From NCBI GenBank assembly GCA_964501985.1, contig CAZCVY010000030.1, positions 1 through 47,082 on the forward strand: a stretch of DNA of 47,082 nt. Reading direction: 5' to 3'. Source of the DNA: Bog-366 sp964501985. GTDB lineage: Bacteria; Acidobacteriota; Terriglobia; UBA7540. A program made the position numbers and the translations under genes. Numbering within the stretch: the stretch's first letter is position 1; each line of letters opens with the position of its first letter. Positions 33,013-41,997 of this stretch are shown one piece after another. Under the pieces are notes generated by a model. It saw nothing but the letters and a program-made list of their open reading frames with translations, was not told where the DNA came from and did no database searches.

Positions 33013-35595
33013 ATGAAAAATCCATTCGTGTCCTTGTTCTTGAGGCCCCAAGCCTTCTTCCTTTTTCTTTTTCTATGCTTCATCGCCAGCCCTTATGGGA
33101 TTTGCGCCGCAACCGCATTTCCCTGTGCCGGCAGCTTGAACGTCAGCCGCTTTCGGCTGATGATCCAGCCAGCCAAGGGGGGCACGCCGCTGCCGCTGCA
33201 AGAGATGAACATCGTCGAAGCCGGCGAGAAAGTGAAGTACGAACCGCTCCACATCCCACCCGCCATCCGCGACCGGGCCAGAATCGCACTGATGGTGGTT
33301 GCCGCTCCCAAACCCAAGTCGGCGGATGGAGCGAAGGGAAAGGCCGACGCCGGGCAGGAGGACGACGAGAAGGAGGAGAGCACCAAGGAGGAGAAGAAGG
33401 AAGCAAAACAGGACATCCATGTGCTCGTGGCCCTGCCGGCCAAGGACGCGCAGGAGTGGGCGATCCCGGCGCGCGCCAGCGTGGTGGGCGTGGTCTTTGG
33501 GCCTCACGGCCTTGACGTGAAGAAGGTCAGCGCGATGGTCATCAAGAATCCTGACCTGATTCCTGAATTGACCGAATATGCGGAGGAAACGTCCAAGGTG
33601 GGTGCGCTGGTTGAGGCCCTCACCGAGTACGAACAGCAGCCCGACCCGACCCGCGACGTCAATGCCGCGCTGGCGGGGTTTGGGAACGATTACAATGTCG
33701 CAATCCCCAAGATTGACACGACTCAACCCACCAATCAGCAAGCCGCCATGCTGATGCAGGCGATGATGCCCTCGTTGCAGACCTTCGATCCGATTACGGC
33801 CTCTCCCACGGGGATGGTGGCGCAGTCGGCGGGCTTGGCTGGCGCCGTGACAACAATGTTTTTTGGCTCGCCGGTGGGGTTGGCGGCGGGTGGCGCCGCG
33901 CTATTCCTGAACATGCGCACCCTGGTTTTTCCCGGCACCGATTTCCGCTCCGCCTTCACCCAGCCCTTTCAGACCACGGGCCTGGCGCTGTGCGCGAAGA
34001 ACGAGCCGGACAAGCCCCGCACGCGGGTCGCTTACCTGTGGATGATGAAAGTCCCCGACGCTGCCGCGCCCGCGGTGGCTCTTCCCGAAACAGAGTATCT
34101 GCCCATCGGAAGTAAATGCATAATTAAAGTACCCTTTAAGAAACCCGCGGAGTGCAAGCTTTTGGGGCGCGCGCACGGTTGGGAATTGGTCTCGGACAAG
34201 GCTCACGCCGACGTTCCCGTCAAAGTGGAATCAGGGACTCCGGACGATTCCCTGGACCTCGATTTGACCCAAACCAAACTGCCGCCGGGCGAATATCACC
34301 TTGCCGCGCTTTGGGACTGGGCGCCCCTGCAAGTGAAAGGCGACGTCGAACTGCGCCCTTTGGGAGACATCACCAAGGCGAAGGTGGCCGGGGACTCGGC
34401 CGACCATCTGCTGGAAGGCGCGGGCGTGGTGAAGACGGAACTGACCGGCACGGATTTTGAGTTTGTCAATAAGGTCGCCATGGCGAAAGCGGACGACAAG
34501 AAGGCCACGCCTAAAGAAATGACGTTCAATTTGCCGACGGGAGAAGCGAAGGGCGACCAGGAGAATATGGAAGTGGACGTCGATACGTCAGCATGGGCCG
34601 AGGGCAGCTATCGATTGATTCTGACCCAAAGCAATGGATCCACGCACGACGTTGCCCTGGTGATTCATCCCCCGAATCCCACGCTCGATGACTTGCCGCT
34701 GCGTGCGAACCTGGGCGAGAAGCAGCAAACGGTGGTGTTGCGGGGGACGCGACTCGAGCGGATTACCCACATCGTCAGTCAGGGTGCCGCGTGGGATCTT
34801 GCACCTGTGAAGTCTGATGCGCACGATTTGAAGGACCGCAAAGCGACCGTGAAGCTTCAGGCGGAAGCCCATCGGGGAGAACTGCTGGCCGCCAGCGTTT
34901 CCGTCGAGGATATCCAAACTCCAATTTTTTTCCCCCAGGCACTGCAAGTGGCAGGACCGCGACCCAAGATCGCTGGCGTTAGCATGTCGCTCGCCCAGCA
35001 GCCGGATGTGGTTTTAAGTGAGGGTGAGATTCCAGCGGGGGTGCCCGTCAGCTTTTCGCTTCTGGTCCACAACTCCGACGCGCACCCTACCCTGAGTTTG
35101 ATCTGCACCAATGATGGTTTTCTTAAAACCCCAGTGGTCTTGCACCCTGGAGACAGGACCGCCACCGCGCAATTGGATTTCGCTGGAGAGGACGGGCTGT
35201 TTCTATCCGTCGATCCCGGCGTGGTGGGCCAGTCGGGATGCCAATTGGCCGCGATTATCACGACGGAAAGCGCGGGGAGTTCCGACCCGACCACACTGGG
35301 CCGGCTGATCCGTTTGCCCCGCATCGAAAAGTTTGCGCTGACGGACGACAAACTCGAGTCAACCCTTTACTCTGGAATCCTCACGGGAATCGACCTTCAG
35401 ATCATTGAGAAAACCGGCTGGGACGGCAAAACGGGGTATCCCGTGCAAGGCATTCCAACACCTGTGCCCGGCAGCACGATCCAGGAACAAACTTTAAAGG
35501 TGGAGTTGCCGTGGCCGCCGCCCTCGCCGCATGCGCCCATATACGTCTGGCTCCGCGGCGAAACTACCGGGCGGCTTACGGATGTGAAGTACTGA
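33013..35595 (+). CDS. large exported protein of unknown family
   Basis: 860 residues with a signal peptide (LFLRPQAFFLFLFLCFIASP, then YGICAATA). Residues about 98-140 form a charged low-complexity linker rich in Lys, Glu and Asp (EDDEKEESTKEEKKEAKQDI). A hydrophobic glycine/alanine-rich stretch lies near 280-300, and the rest reads as several Ig-like/beta domains. The family is not recognised. A TTG at 32995 is possible, but ATG 33013 gives a proper signal peptide and follows AGGAGAG. It may be periplasmic or surface attached. Confidence 0.75.
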   Translation: MKNPFVSLFLRPQAFFLFLFLCFIASPYGICAATAFPCAGSLNVSRFRLMIQPAKGGTPLPLQEMNIVEAGEKVKYEPLHIPPAIRDRARIALMVVAAPKPKSADGAKGKADAGQEDDEKEESTKEEKKEAKQDIHVLVALPAKDAQEWAIPARASVVGVVFGPHGLDVKKVSAMVIKNPDLIPELTEYAEETSKVGALVEALTEYEQQPDPTRDVNAALAGFGNDYNVAIPKIDTTQPTNQQAAMLMQAMMPSLQTFDPITASPTGMVAQSAGLAGAVTTMFFGSPVGLAAGGAALFLNMRTLVFPGTDFRSAFTQPFQTTGLALCAKNEPDKPRTRVAYLWMMKVPDAAAPAVALPETEYLPIGSKCIIKVPFKKPAECKLLGRAHGWELVSDKAHADVPVKVESGTPDDSLDLDLTQTKLPPGEYHLAALWDWAPLQVKGDVELRPLGDITKAKVAGDSADHLLEGAGVVKTELTGTDFEFVNKVAMAKADDKKATPKEMTFNLPTGEAKGDQENMEVDVDTSAWAEGSYRLILTQSNGSTHDVALVIHPPNPTLDDLPLRANLGEKQQTVVLRGTRLERITHIVSQGAAWDLAPVKSDAHDLKDRKATVKLQAEAHRGELLAASVSVEDIQTPIFFPQALQVAGPRPKIAGVSMSLAQQPDVVLSEGEIPAGVPVSFSLLVHNSDAHPTLSLICTNDGFLKTPVVLHPGDRTATAQLDFAGEDGLFLSVDPGVVGQSGCQLAAIITTESAGSSDPTTLGRLIRLPRIEKFALTDDKLESTLYSGILTGIDLQIIEKTGWDGKTGYPVQGIPTPVPGSTIQEQTLKVELPWPPPSPHAPIYVWLRGETTGRLTDVKY

Positions 35596-35603
35596 AGAAG
35601 ACA

Positions 35604-35631
35604 GTTATCGGTTGTCGGTTATCGGTAGTCA
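35604..35631. repeat. heptanucleotide repeat GTTATCG/GTTGTCG
   Basis: Four 7-bp units (GTTATCG, GTTGTCG, GTTATCG, GTAGTCA) lie immediately after the stop codon of the 860-residue gene, in the short spacer to citrate synthase. Confidence 0.75.
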
Positions 35632-35696
35632 GTAAAAGCTTCCAGCCGATGCCGCTTTTTACCGGGATCCGACAGCTGATAACCGATGACCTTTGC

Positions 35697-37013
35697 TCAA
35701 AGCTGAATGCTTCCCGCACTCAATACGCCGCGCTGTTGCAGCGGCACAACTTCGCGCTGATCGTAGCCGGTATAAATCTGGCGAGGGCGCGCGATTTTCT
35801 GTTCGGGGTCCCTCACCAGTTCGTCCCATTGCGCCAACCATCCGGCCGTGCGCGGAATCGCAAACAGAACCGTAAACATTTCCGGCTTGAATCCCATGGC
35901 CTGGTAGATGATGCCGGAATAGAAGTCGACGTTGGGATAGAGCTTGCGTTTGATGAAGTACTCGTCTTCCAGGGCGATACGCTCGAGCTCCAGCGCGATT
36001 TCGAGTTTGGGGTTCTTGCCGGTGATTTCAAAAACCTGCTCGGCGGCTTTCTTGATGATCTGGGCGCGCGGGTCATAGTTTTTGTAGACGCGGTGGCCGA
36101 ATCCCATCAGCTTGCCCTTGCCCGCTTTGATGGCGGCGATGTACGAAGGGATGTTGTTCTTCGAGCCGATCTCGTCGAGCATCTTCAAGACTTCTTCATT
36201 AGCGCCGCCGTGCAGCGGGCCGGAAAGCGCGGCCGCGGCCGCCGCCGTTGCCACAAAGGGATCTGCCTGCGAACTGCCTACCGAGCGCATGACATTGGCG
36301 CTGCAGTTCTGCTCATGGTCGGCGTGCAGAATAAAGAGGATGTCGAGAGCGCGCGCCAAAACCTTATTCGCGTGGTATTTCGGCTCAGCCATTCTCCACA
36401 GCATATTCATGAAGTTTTCGGTGTAGCTCAAATCGTTGTCGGGGTAAACGTACGGGTATCCCAGGCCGTGGCGGAACGTGTAAGCTGCGATCGTGGGAAC
36501 CTTTCCGATCAGGCGATAAATCTGGAGCCGGCGCGAGTCGGGGTCGTGCACATTGCGGGCCTCGGGATAGATGGTGGCCAGAGCCGCCACTGTGCTGATG
36601 AACATGCCCATCGGATGCGCGTCGTAACGAAAGCCTTCCAGGAAATGCTTCGTCGATTCGTGCAGCATGGTGTGATACGTGATGTTGTTGATCCAATCCT
36701 TCAAGTGCGGCGCAGTGGGCAGCTCGCCGTTCAACAGTAGATAGGCGATCTCAAGGAAGGTGCATCTCTCCGCGAGCTGCTCAATCGGATAGCCGCGATA
36801 CCGCAGAATTCCTTTGTCCCCGTCGATGAAGGTGATGGCGCTGTGGCAGGAGGCAGTGTTCATGAAGGCTGGGTCGTAGGTCATCAAGCCGAAATCATCC
36901 GGGCCGGTTTTGATCTTCCGTAAATCCATGGCGCGAATGGTGCCTTCGTGAAAAGGAACCTCGTAAGTTGTGTTGGTGCGCTTGTCCAAAATGGTCAGGC
37001 CATCGTTTTCCAT
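35697..37013 (-). CDS. gltA: citrate synthase
   Basis: 438 residues, the normal length. Motifs: LHADHEQN (catalytic His), SGPLHGGANE (second His), MGFGHRVYKNYDPRA and NVDFYSG (catalytic Asp). It condenses oxaloacetate and acetyl-CoA to citrate in the TCA cycle. GGAGGAAA lies upstream of the ATG. It stands downstream of cbiO on the same strand, separated by about 170 bp with a strong hairpin. Confidence 0.97.
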   Translation of the reverse strand: MENDGLTILDKRTNTTYEVPFHEGTIRAMDLRKIKTGPDDFGLMTYDPAFMNTASCHSAITFIDGDKGILRYRGYPIEQLAERCTFLEIAYLLLNGELPTAPHLKDWINNITYHTMLHESTKHFLEGFRYDAHPMGMFISTVAALATIYPEARNVHDPDSRRLQIYRLIGKVPTIAAYTFRHGLGYPYVYPDNDLSYTENFMNMLWRMAEPKYHANKVLARALDILFILHADHEQNCSANVMRSVGSSQADPFVATAAAAAALSGPLHGGANEEVLKMLDEIGSKNNIPSYIAAIKAGKGKLMGFGHRVYKNYDPRAQIIKKAAEQVFEITGKNPKLEIALELERIALEDEYFIKRKLYPNVDFYSGIIYQAMGFKPEMFTVLFAIPRTAGWLAQWDELVRDPEQKIARPRQIYTGYDQREVVPLQQRGVLSAGSIQL

Positions 37014-37130
37014 GATCTTTCCTCCTCACGATTGCTGGGTCGCCACTGCGTGGCTCGCCCGCGGGGACGTTCAGGCTGCGGCGGCATGGTGGAGATTATA
37101 TTTACATTTTCGCAGGATTGCTCAGGAGAA

Positions 37131-37169
37131 TTGTCGGATTTCTTGAAAAATCTCCAAGAAAACCGACAA
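37131..37169 (-). terminator. hairpin between cbiO and gltA (terminator or leader element)
   Basis: TTGTCGGATTTCTTG and CAAGAAAACCGACAA pair over 15 bp with one mismatch around a 9-nt loop. It begins 12 bp after the cbiO stop, as a terminator would. A long U tract is missing, so it may instead act in the gltA leader. Confidence 0.45.
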
Positions 37170-37181
37170 ATTATCTGTTTG

Positions 37182-37985
37182 TCAGTGTCTGTGGCCGTGC
37201 AAGTGAGGGTGAGAATGCGTTTCTCCTGTGGCGTGAATGTGCCGATGGGCGTGGATGAGATTGGTTTGCTCGAGCAAGGACGTTTGGTGCAGGATTTCCG
37301 CGGGCGTTCCTGCGGCCACCACGCGACCCGTCTGAAAAACAAAGCACTCATCGGCGATGTCTTCCACAATGTCGAGGTCGTGGGTGGTGGTGACCACGGT
37401 TTTCGATCCTCCGTGTAGCCCAACCAGGAAATCGATCATCTGGCTGGCGCTCTTGGGATCCAGGGCGGCAGTGGGTTCGTCGAGCAGCAGCACCTCCGGG
37501 TCAAGCACCAACACCGAGGCCAACGTCACGCGCTTCTTTTCTCCGGTGGAGAGGTGATGGGGCGAGCGGTCGCGGAGGTGAGCGATCTTCATCACCTCGA
37601 GCATCTGGTCCACAGCCGCGCGGACTTTTTCCCGGGGCCACTGAAGCTGCAACGGTCCAAATGCAACTTCATCGAACACCGTGGGGGAGAAGAGTTGCAC
37701 GTCGGGGTTCTGAAACACCAACCCCACGCGCCGCCGGAAGGGGTAGGCGACGTCGGGATTCTGCAGACGTTCCTCGGTGAGCGGCTCGCCACAGAACATG
37801 ACTTCGCCCTTCTGCGGAAAGGCCAATCCATCCAGCAGCCGCAGCAGGGTGGACTTGCCGGAGCCATTGGCCCCCATCAGCGCGATGCGCTTGCCGGGCG
37901 GAATGGTCAGGCTCAGATTGTCGAGCGCCGCCACCTGTTGGTAGCGAAAGGTAATCTTACGAACGTCGAAGACCGGAACGGGCAT
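37182..37985 (-). CDS. cbiO: cobalt/nickel ECF transporter ATPase
   Basis: 267 residues. Walker A GANGSGKS (38-45), a Q-loop with VFQNPDVQLF, signature LSTGEKKR and Walker B VLLLDEPTAALD are all present. The last 20 residues are His-rich (HAHRHIHATGETHSH), which fits metal binding. Together with CbiQ and CbiM it forms an energy-coupling-factor importer for Co2+ or Ni2+. The ATG is preceded by heptamer repeats and no ribosome site, so its translation start is uncertain. Confidence 0.92.
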   Translation of the reverse strand: MPVPVFDVRKITFRYQQVAALDNLSLTIPPGKRIALMGANGSGKSTLLRLLDGLAFPQKGEVMFCGEPLTEERLQNPDVAYPFRRRVGLVFQNPDVQLFSPTVFDEVAFGPLQLQWPREKVRAAVDQMLEVMKIAHLRDRSPHHLSTGEKKRVTLASVLVLDPEVLLLDEPTAALDPKSASQMIDFLVGLHGGSKTVVTTTHDLDIVEDIADECFVFQTGRVVAAGTPAEILHQTSLLEQTNLIHAHRHIHATGETHSHPHLHGHRH

Positions 37986-37987
37986 AG

Positions 37988-38036
37988 GATTTTCGAATTT
38001 CGATTTTAGATTTTAGATTCGGGATGTTTGATTGAT
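37988..38036. repeat. heptanucleotide repeat GATTTTA-type, seven units
   Basis: Seven consecutive 7-bp units start with GA: GATTTTC, GAATTTC, GATTTTA, GATTTTA, GATTCGG, GATGTTT, GATTGAT. They sit directly before the cbiO start codon. Confidence 0.8.
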
Positions 38037-38059
38037 CATTGTGCCTGGTCACGTTCCGG

Positions 38060-38094
38060 CAATCCAAAATTTAAAATTAAAAATCTAAAATAGC
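38060..38094. repeat. heptanucleotide repeat AAATTTA-type, five units
   Basis: Five 7-bp units: CAATCCA, AAATTTA, AAATTAA, AAATCTA, AAATAGC. They fill the end of the cbiQ-cbiO spacer and have the same period as the block at 37988 but a different sequence. Confidence 0.75.
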
Positions 38095-38102
38095 ATGGAC
38101 CG

Positions 38103-38912
38103 TCATCTGCCGAAATAAATTGCGCCCGCAGCCAGCGCGGCTAGAACCGCCAGCATGATCCAATCGGACGCGGCAGTGTGGAAGTCATCGAGCATGGCCA
38201 CCTCGCCGCGGAACCCCCTGGCCAGCATGGCGCTGTAAACGTCGCCCGAGAGTTGCAGCGTCTTCGACATCAGGACGCCCACGCTTGCGGCGGCCAGGCG
38301 GCGACGATCGGATCCTTTCAACTCACCGACCATGCGGCTGCGGCGCGATTCCAGCATATCGCGAGCGCTCTCGAGCAGCAGGAAAATATAGCGGTAGGCC
38401 ATTCCCAAGATCACGACCAGTACCACCGGAACCCGCAACACACGCAGCGCCTTTAAGACGTGCGTCCACGGCGTGGAGAGGATCAGCAACACCGAGAGCG
38501 TCGCTGCGGTTTCAACCCGAGCCACCAGGTATTGCGCGCTCAAGAGTCCTTGCGCGGTCAGCGGCCAACCCAGTCCCGGCAGGCGCCAGACGACCCGGCC
38601 GGGAATTGCGAACGGCGCGGGCAGAGCGATGATGCCGGTGAAGAGGAGCACCGGAATCCATACCCGCTTGGCCAGGAGCAGCGGTGACACGCGGGAGGAA
38701 AGCGCCAGCGAGAGCGCGACCAGAAACACGGCGGCGATTACCCAGAGCTTGTGAGCGGTCGCCGCGGCAATAATCAGTGCGAGGATGCCGACCACCTTGA
38801 CGCGAGGGTCAAGGGTTTGAAGCAGACCGCGCGCCTTGGCCAAAGCTTCGGCCCGAAGAGCATGGTCCATGGCATTCAGAAAGCTCGCGAGAGTGCGCTC
38901 AAGAAAGTTCAT
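38103..38912 (-). CDS. cbiQ: cobalt/nickel ECF transporter transmembrane subunit
   Basis: 269 residues from ATG 38912, with about 5-6 membrane segments and the CbiQ/EcfT coupling motif region (MLARGFRGE, preceded by the related ESARDMLESRRSRM). The start is chosen because earlier in-frame text comes from repeat sequence overlapping the end of cbiM. It couples the CbiO ATPase to CbiM. It ends about 120 bp before cbiO. No clear ribosome site precedes it. Confidence 0.88.
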   Translation of the reverse strand: MNFLERTLASFLNAMDHALRAEALAKARGLLQTLDPRVKVVGILALIIAAATAHKLWVIAAVFLVALSLALSSRVSPLLLAKRVWIPVLLFTGIIALPAPFAIPGRVVWRLPGLGWPLTAQGLLSAQYLVARVETAATLSVLLILSTPWTHVLKALRVLRVPVVLVVILGMAYRYIFLLLESARDMLESRRSRMVGELKGSDRRRLAAASVGVLMSKTLQLSGDVYSAMLARGFRGEVAMLDDFHTAASDWIMLAVLAALAAGAIYFGR

Positions 38913-38918
38913 AAATGC

Positions 38919-38946
38919 AGTGACAAGTGACCAGTGACGAGTGACG
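38919..38946. repeat. heptanucleotide repeat AGTGACG
   Basis: Four 7-bp units (AGTGACA, AGTGACC, AGTGACG, AGTGACG) lie just upstream of the cbiQ start. Confidence 0.8.
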
Positions 38947-38974
38947 AGCAAAACCCAGCGCCGCACTTGCGCGG

Positions 38975-39002
38975 CCTGACACCTGACACCCGGCACCTGA
39001 CA
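38975..39002. repeat. heptanucleotide repeat CCTGACA
   Basis: Four 7-bp units (CCTGACA, CCTGACA, CCCGGCA, CCTGACA) directly abut the cbiM stop codon. A second family in the same 91-bp spacer is AGTGACG. Confidence 0.8.
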
Positions 39003-39003
39003 C

Positions 39004-40089
39004 CTAGTTCTTGCTCTTCCCCCGCGCCGCCAGCGATCCCGCCGCGAGCGACACCAGAATAATGGCGCCGGAACCGAACATGGCGGAGAGCGCGTAGCCA
39101 ACTGCCGGCCGCCGCATGAACGATGGCGCGTATTGCGGGAAAGGCGCGGTCCACAACGACGAGAGACGCTCCAAGCCTCGTGGAGGCTGGACGGGCGGCG
39201 CTGCATTCTGTGAAGCCGCGGCCATTTTCTCTCGTGCTTGCAGGCTCGAAAAATCCCGTGCGCTCCACTCGCCCCAAGCGGTTCCGGCAGCCAAAATCCC
39301 GAGCGGCGTAAGGACCATCAGCAGTGCCAGCGCAATCCACAGAGGGCGAACCGTTCGCCACATGCTGGGGCTTTCACCGCCTGCAATATCCGGCTCTGCC
39401 TCTAAGTTGGCCGGCGCGGTGAGTTTCAGCAGCCCTGGGTTGGTTCGCTGGAAGTAAGCCACCACACCTCCGGCCAGGACCAGCTCTGCGAGGCCGGCAA
39501 ACGTCAAGTGGCCGATCATCATGGCGGGAATCGCGATGGTTAACGGATAAGGAGCGTAGAGCGGGGCGCCGCTCGGGTCCTTAAAGAAGAGCGGTTGAAT
39601 CCCAAACTCGACCGCCGCGCAAAACGCCGAGGCATTGATCGCTGTGTAACCCGCCAAGGCCGCGGCCACGACTCTGCGCGAGGAGGTAAGAGCCGCGCGT
39701 CCCGCCGCCAAACGGTAAACCGCGTAGGCCACAAGCGATCCCACAATCGCCATGTTAAAGCAATTGGCCCCGAGCGTGGTTACTCCCCCGTCGCCGAAGA
39801 AAACGGATTGAATCGCTAGTGCAATAGATATGGCGAGAATCGAGGCCCACGGTCCCAGAATAATGGTTGAAACCCCCACGCCGACCGCATGCCCCGTGGT
39901 GCCGCCGGGCAGAGGCAAGTTGAACATCATGATGACAAAGGAAAGCGCCGCCATGACCGACAACAAAGGAACCAGCCGCGTCGTGAGGCTCTTTTTCACC
40001 CGTTGCAAGGCGGTATACCAGAACGGCGCGGCGGCGGCATAGAGAACCGCGCAGGTCGACGGGCTGAGATATCCATCTGGAATGTGCAT
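39004..40089 (-). CDS. cbiM: cobalt/nickel ECF substrate-binding subunit, fused C-terminal CbiN/PDGLE-like part
   Basis: 361 residues. The start at 40089 is set by MHIPDGYLSP, the conserved metal-binding N-terminus of CbiM/NikM (Met1 amine, His2). Next come the six-helix S-component with GGTTGHAVGVG and FGDGGVTTLGANCFNMA. An extension of about 120 residues (from about 245) has two further membrane segments with a loop between, comparable to CbiN/NikN or PDGLE partners, so a fusion is likely. It supplies metal specificity. It is the first gene of cbiMQO; no cobalamin riboswitch or NikR-like operator was seen upstream. Confidence 0.92.
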   Translation of the reverse strand: MHIPDGYLSPSTCAVLYAAAAPFWYTALQRVKKSLTTRLVPLLSVMAALSFVIMMFNLPLPGGTTGHAVGVGVSTIILGPWASILAISIALAIQSVFFGDGGVTTLGANCFNMAIVGSLVAYAVYRLAAGRAALTSSRRVVAAALAGYTAINASAFCAAVEFGIQPLFFKDPSGAPLYAPYPLTIAIPAMMIGHLTFAGLAELVLAGGVVAYFQRTNPGLLKLTAPANLEAEPDIAGGESPSMWRTVRPLWIALALLMVLTPLGILAAGTAWGEWSARDFSSLQAREKMAAASQNAAPPVQPPRGLERLSSLWTAPFPQYAPSFMRRPAVGYALSAMFGSGAIILVSLAAGSLAARGKSKN

Positions 40090-40279
40090 GTTGACTTTCT
40101 GAAACTTCAACTGCGAAGACGCCGCCGGCGCTGGGCACGAATTGCCATTGTATCCTTAATTTCGCCGCCAAAGCACTTAACCATGCCACCGAGTGTCCCG
40201 ACCCCTTTGACCCCGCGCAACCCTTCCGATAGAATTTGCAATCAGATCGAGTGAGTTTGGAAAGGGCGAAAGGCATCGC

Positions 40280-41794
40280 GTGCTGAATCTTCGCTTTCGA
40301 ACTCGCCTGGCGCTGGTGATGTTCCTGACCATGGCGTGTACCACCGTGGCCCTGGTGGTTGCATATGTGCGCCACGACCGCCAGGAGAGGGCCTACACGA
40401 CGGTCCTGACCTCCGACCTTTTGCAAATCGTCAATGTGGCGCAAGCGCACATTCCGCAGAATTCCGACCGCAAGCAGGCGCTCGAGTTCTATTCCCAGGC
40501 GCTGAAGGACGCCGGTTTATCGACAATTGTGGCTTTACCCTCCGGCGAGGTTGTGGCCAGCCCCAACCCGGCGCAGGTCGGCAAGAAAATCCCGCTGAAA
40601 AAGCGCCACCCGACCAGCGAGGAAAAACCCCTGCAAATCTCCGCCGAGTTGCGCGATGTGGACCTCGATCCCGGCGTGGAGCCCAGGACGCACACCATTG
40701 AATTCCCCATCGTACAAGGCGAAAAGGTGTTGGGTTACGTACAGATCAAAGGCGAGATGGACACCGTCGTTGAGCTGCTTCACAAGAAATATGTGGATAC
40801 CCTCGCCCTGATTCTCTGCACCATGCTGTCGGGAATGTTCGCCGTGGTCTATCTCGCGTTCCGGTTCACCAAGCCCATCGACCTGCTGGTGGTGGGCGCG
40901 CAGCAGGTAGCGGCGGGCAATCTTTATGTCTCGCTCCCGCAGGGCGGACGCGACGAAATGGGCAAGCTCTCCGGAACGTTCAATCAAATGGTGGAACGGC
41001 TTCGCCAGAGCCGGGAACTTCAGGAGCGGCTGAACGAGGCGGAGAAGTCAACACTGCTCGGGCGCTTTGCCGCCGTTGTGGCGCATGAAGTCCGCAATTC
41101 GCTCAACTTCATCAATCTCTCCATCGATCAGATTCGCGCCAAACATACCGACGGCGACGCAGCAGCCCGCACCGAGTTGCAGCGCAATCTTCAGAACATC
41201 AAGGACGAGATTGTGCGGCTCAATCACCTGGTGAATGATTTCCTTTCGGTCGGGCGGCAAGCGCCCCCCGCGCTGGCGCCGTGCGACGTGGGTGCGATTC
41301 TCGCCGAGGCGGTATCGCTGGCGGAGAAACAGGCGCGCATGCAAAACGTCGAGATCACGACCGATCTGCCCGAGGACATTCCCCGGTTTGATCTGGACGC
41401 GGGACAGATCAAGACCTGCTTCCTCAACATTCTGACCAACGCCATTCAGGCGATGCCGCAGGGAGGCAGGGTGGAGATCACCACAAAGAACGTCACCAGC
41501 CTCGAAGGCGCGGAGTTTCTGCAATTGCGCTTTCGCGACACCGGCGCGGGTATTCCGCCCGGAGACCGCGAAAAGGTTTTCACCCCGTTTTATTCCACCA
41601 AGGCCACAGGCTTTGGACTAGGATTGGCAATCACCAAGAAAATCGTGGAGGACCACGGCGGAAGAGTCTTCGTGGCCGCGGACGAAGCGCCTGGGACCGT
41701 GATGGTGATAGAACTGCCCGTGCTGGCAATCGGGACACGGGACACGGGATACGGGACACGGACCACGGAACTTTCGACTCACGCGCGTGATTAG
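40280..41794 (+). CDS. sensor histidine kinase
   Basis: 504 residues from GTG 40280 (AAAGG upstream). Order: TM1 (8-30), periplasmic sensor of about 140 residues, TM2 (174-195), HAMP, coiled coil, H-box AVVAHEVRNSLNFI with His269, and HATPase with FLNILTNAIQAMP and DTGAGIPPGD, FGLGLAITKKIVEDHGG. No heme-binding CxxCH is seen. It phosphorylates the downstream NtrC-type regulator. The C-terminal tail (TRDTGYGTR) is encoded by heptamer repeats. Confidence 0.93.
   Translation: MLNLRFRTRLALVMFLTMACTTVALVVAYVRHDRQERAYTTVLTSDLLQIVNVAQAHIPQNSDRKQALEFYSQALKDAGLSTIVALPSGEVVASPNPAQVGKKIPLKKRHPTSEEKPLQISAELRDVDLDPGVEPRTHTIEFPIVQGEKVLGYVQIKGEMDTVVELLHKKYVDTLALILCTMLSGMFAVVYLAFRFTKPIDLLVVGAQQVAAGNLYVSLPQGGRDEMGKLSGTFNQMVERLRQSRELQERLNEAEKSTLLGRFAAVVAHEVRNSLNFINLSIDQIRAKHTDGDAAARTELQRNLQNIKDEIVRLNHLVNDFLSVGRQAPPALAPCDVGAILAEAVSLAEKQARMQNVEITTDLPEDIPRFDLDAGQIKTCFLNILTNAIQAMPQGGRVEITTKNVTSLEGAEFLQLRFRDTGAGIPPGDREKVFTPFYSTKATGFGLGLAITKKIVEDHGGRVFVAADEAPGTVMVIELPVLAIGTRDTGYGTRTTELSTHARD
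41732..41759. repeat. heptanucleotide repeat GGGACAC/GGGATAC in kinase 3' end
   Basis: Four 7-bp units (GGGACAC, GGGACAC, GGGATAC, GGGACAC) form the last part of the histidine kinase reading frame and encode TRDTGYGTR-like residues. Confidence 0.85.
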
Positions 41795-41927
41795 AACTTT
41801 GGGATTCGGAAGCTCGCACTGGCGTAACTGCCGACTTTGTCGGTAGACATGGCCCGATCAACCCCGCGAGGGCGAGGGACCGACGGTGACGCGAGTGCAG
41901 AGTTTCGACTGAAGTCCAAGTCCCTGG

Positions 41928-41997
41928 TCCCGTATCCCGTATCCCGTATCCCGTGTCCCGTATCCCGTGTCCCGTATCCCGTGTCCCGTAACCCGTA
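41928..41997. repeat. heptanucleotide repeat TCCCGTA/TCCCGTG, ten units
   Basis: Ten consecutive heptamers: TCCCGTA three times, then alternating TCCCGTG and TCCCGTA six times, then ACCCGTA. It ends 15 bp before the response-regulator ATG and is the longest heptamer block here. The units are inverted relative to the GGGACAC block 170 bp to the left. Confidence 0.95.

Noticed and set aside
40090..40279. Cobalamin riboswitch or NikR operator before cbiM
   Set aside because: No B12-box-like sequence or GTATGA-type palindrome is visible in the divergent spacer.
41928..41997. CRISPR array
   Set aside because: The repeats are 7 bp without spacers, and no cas gene is present.
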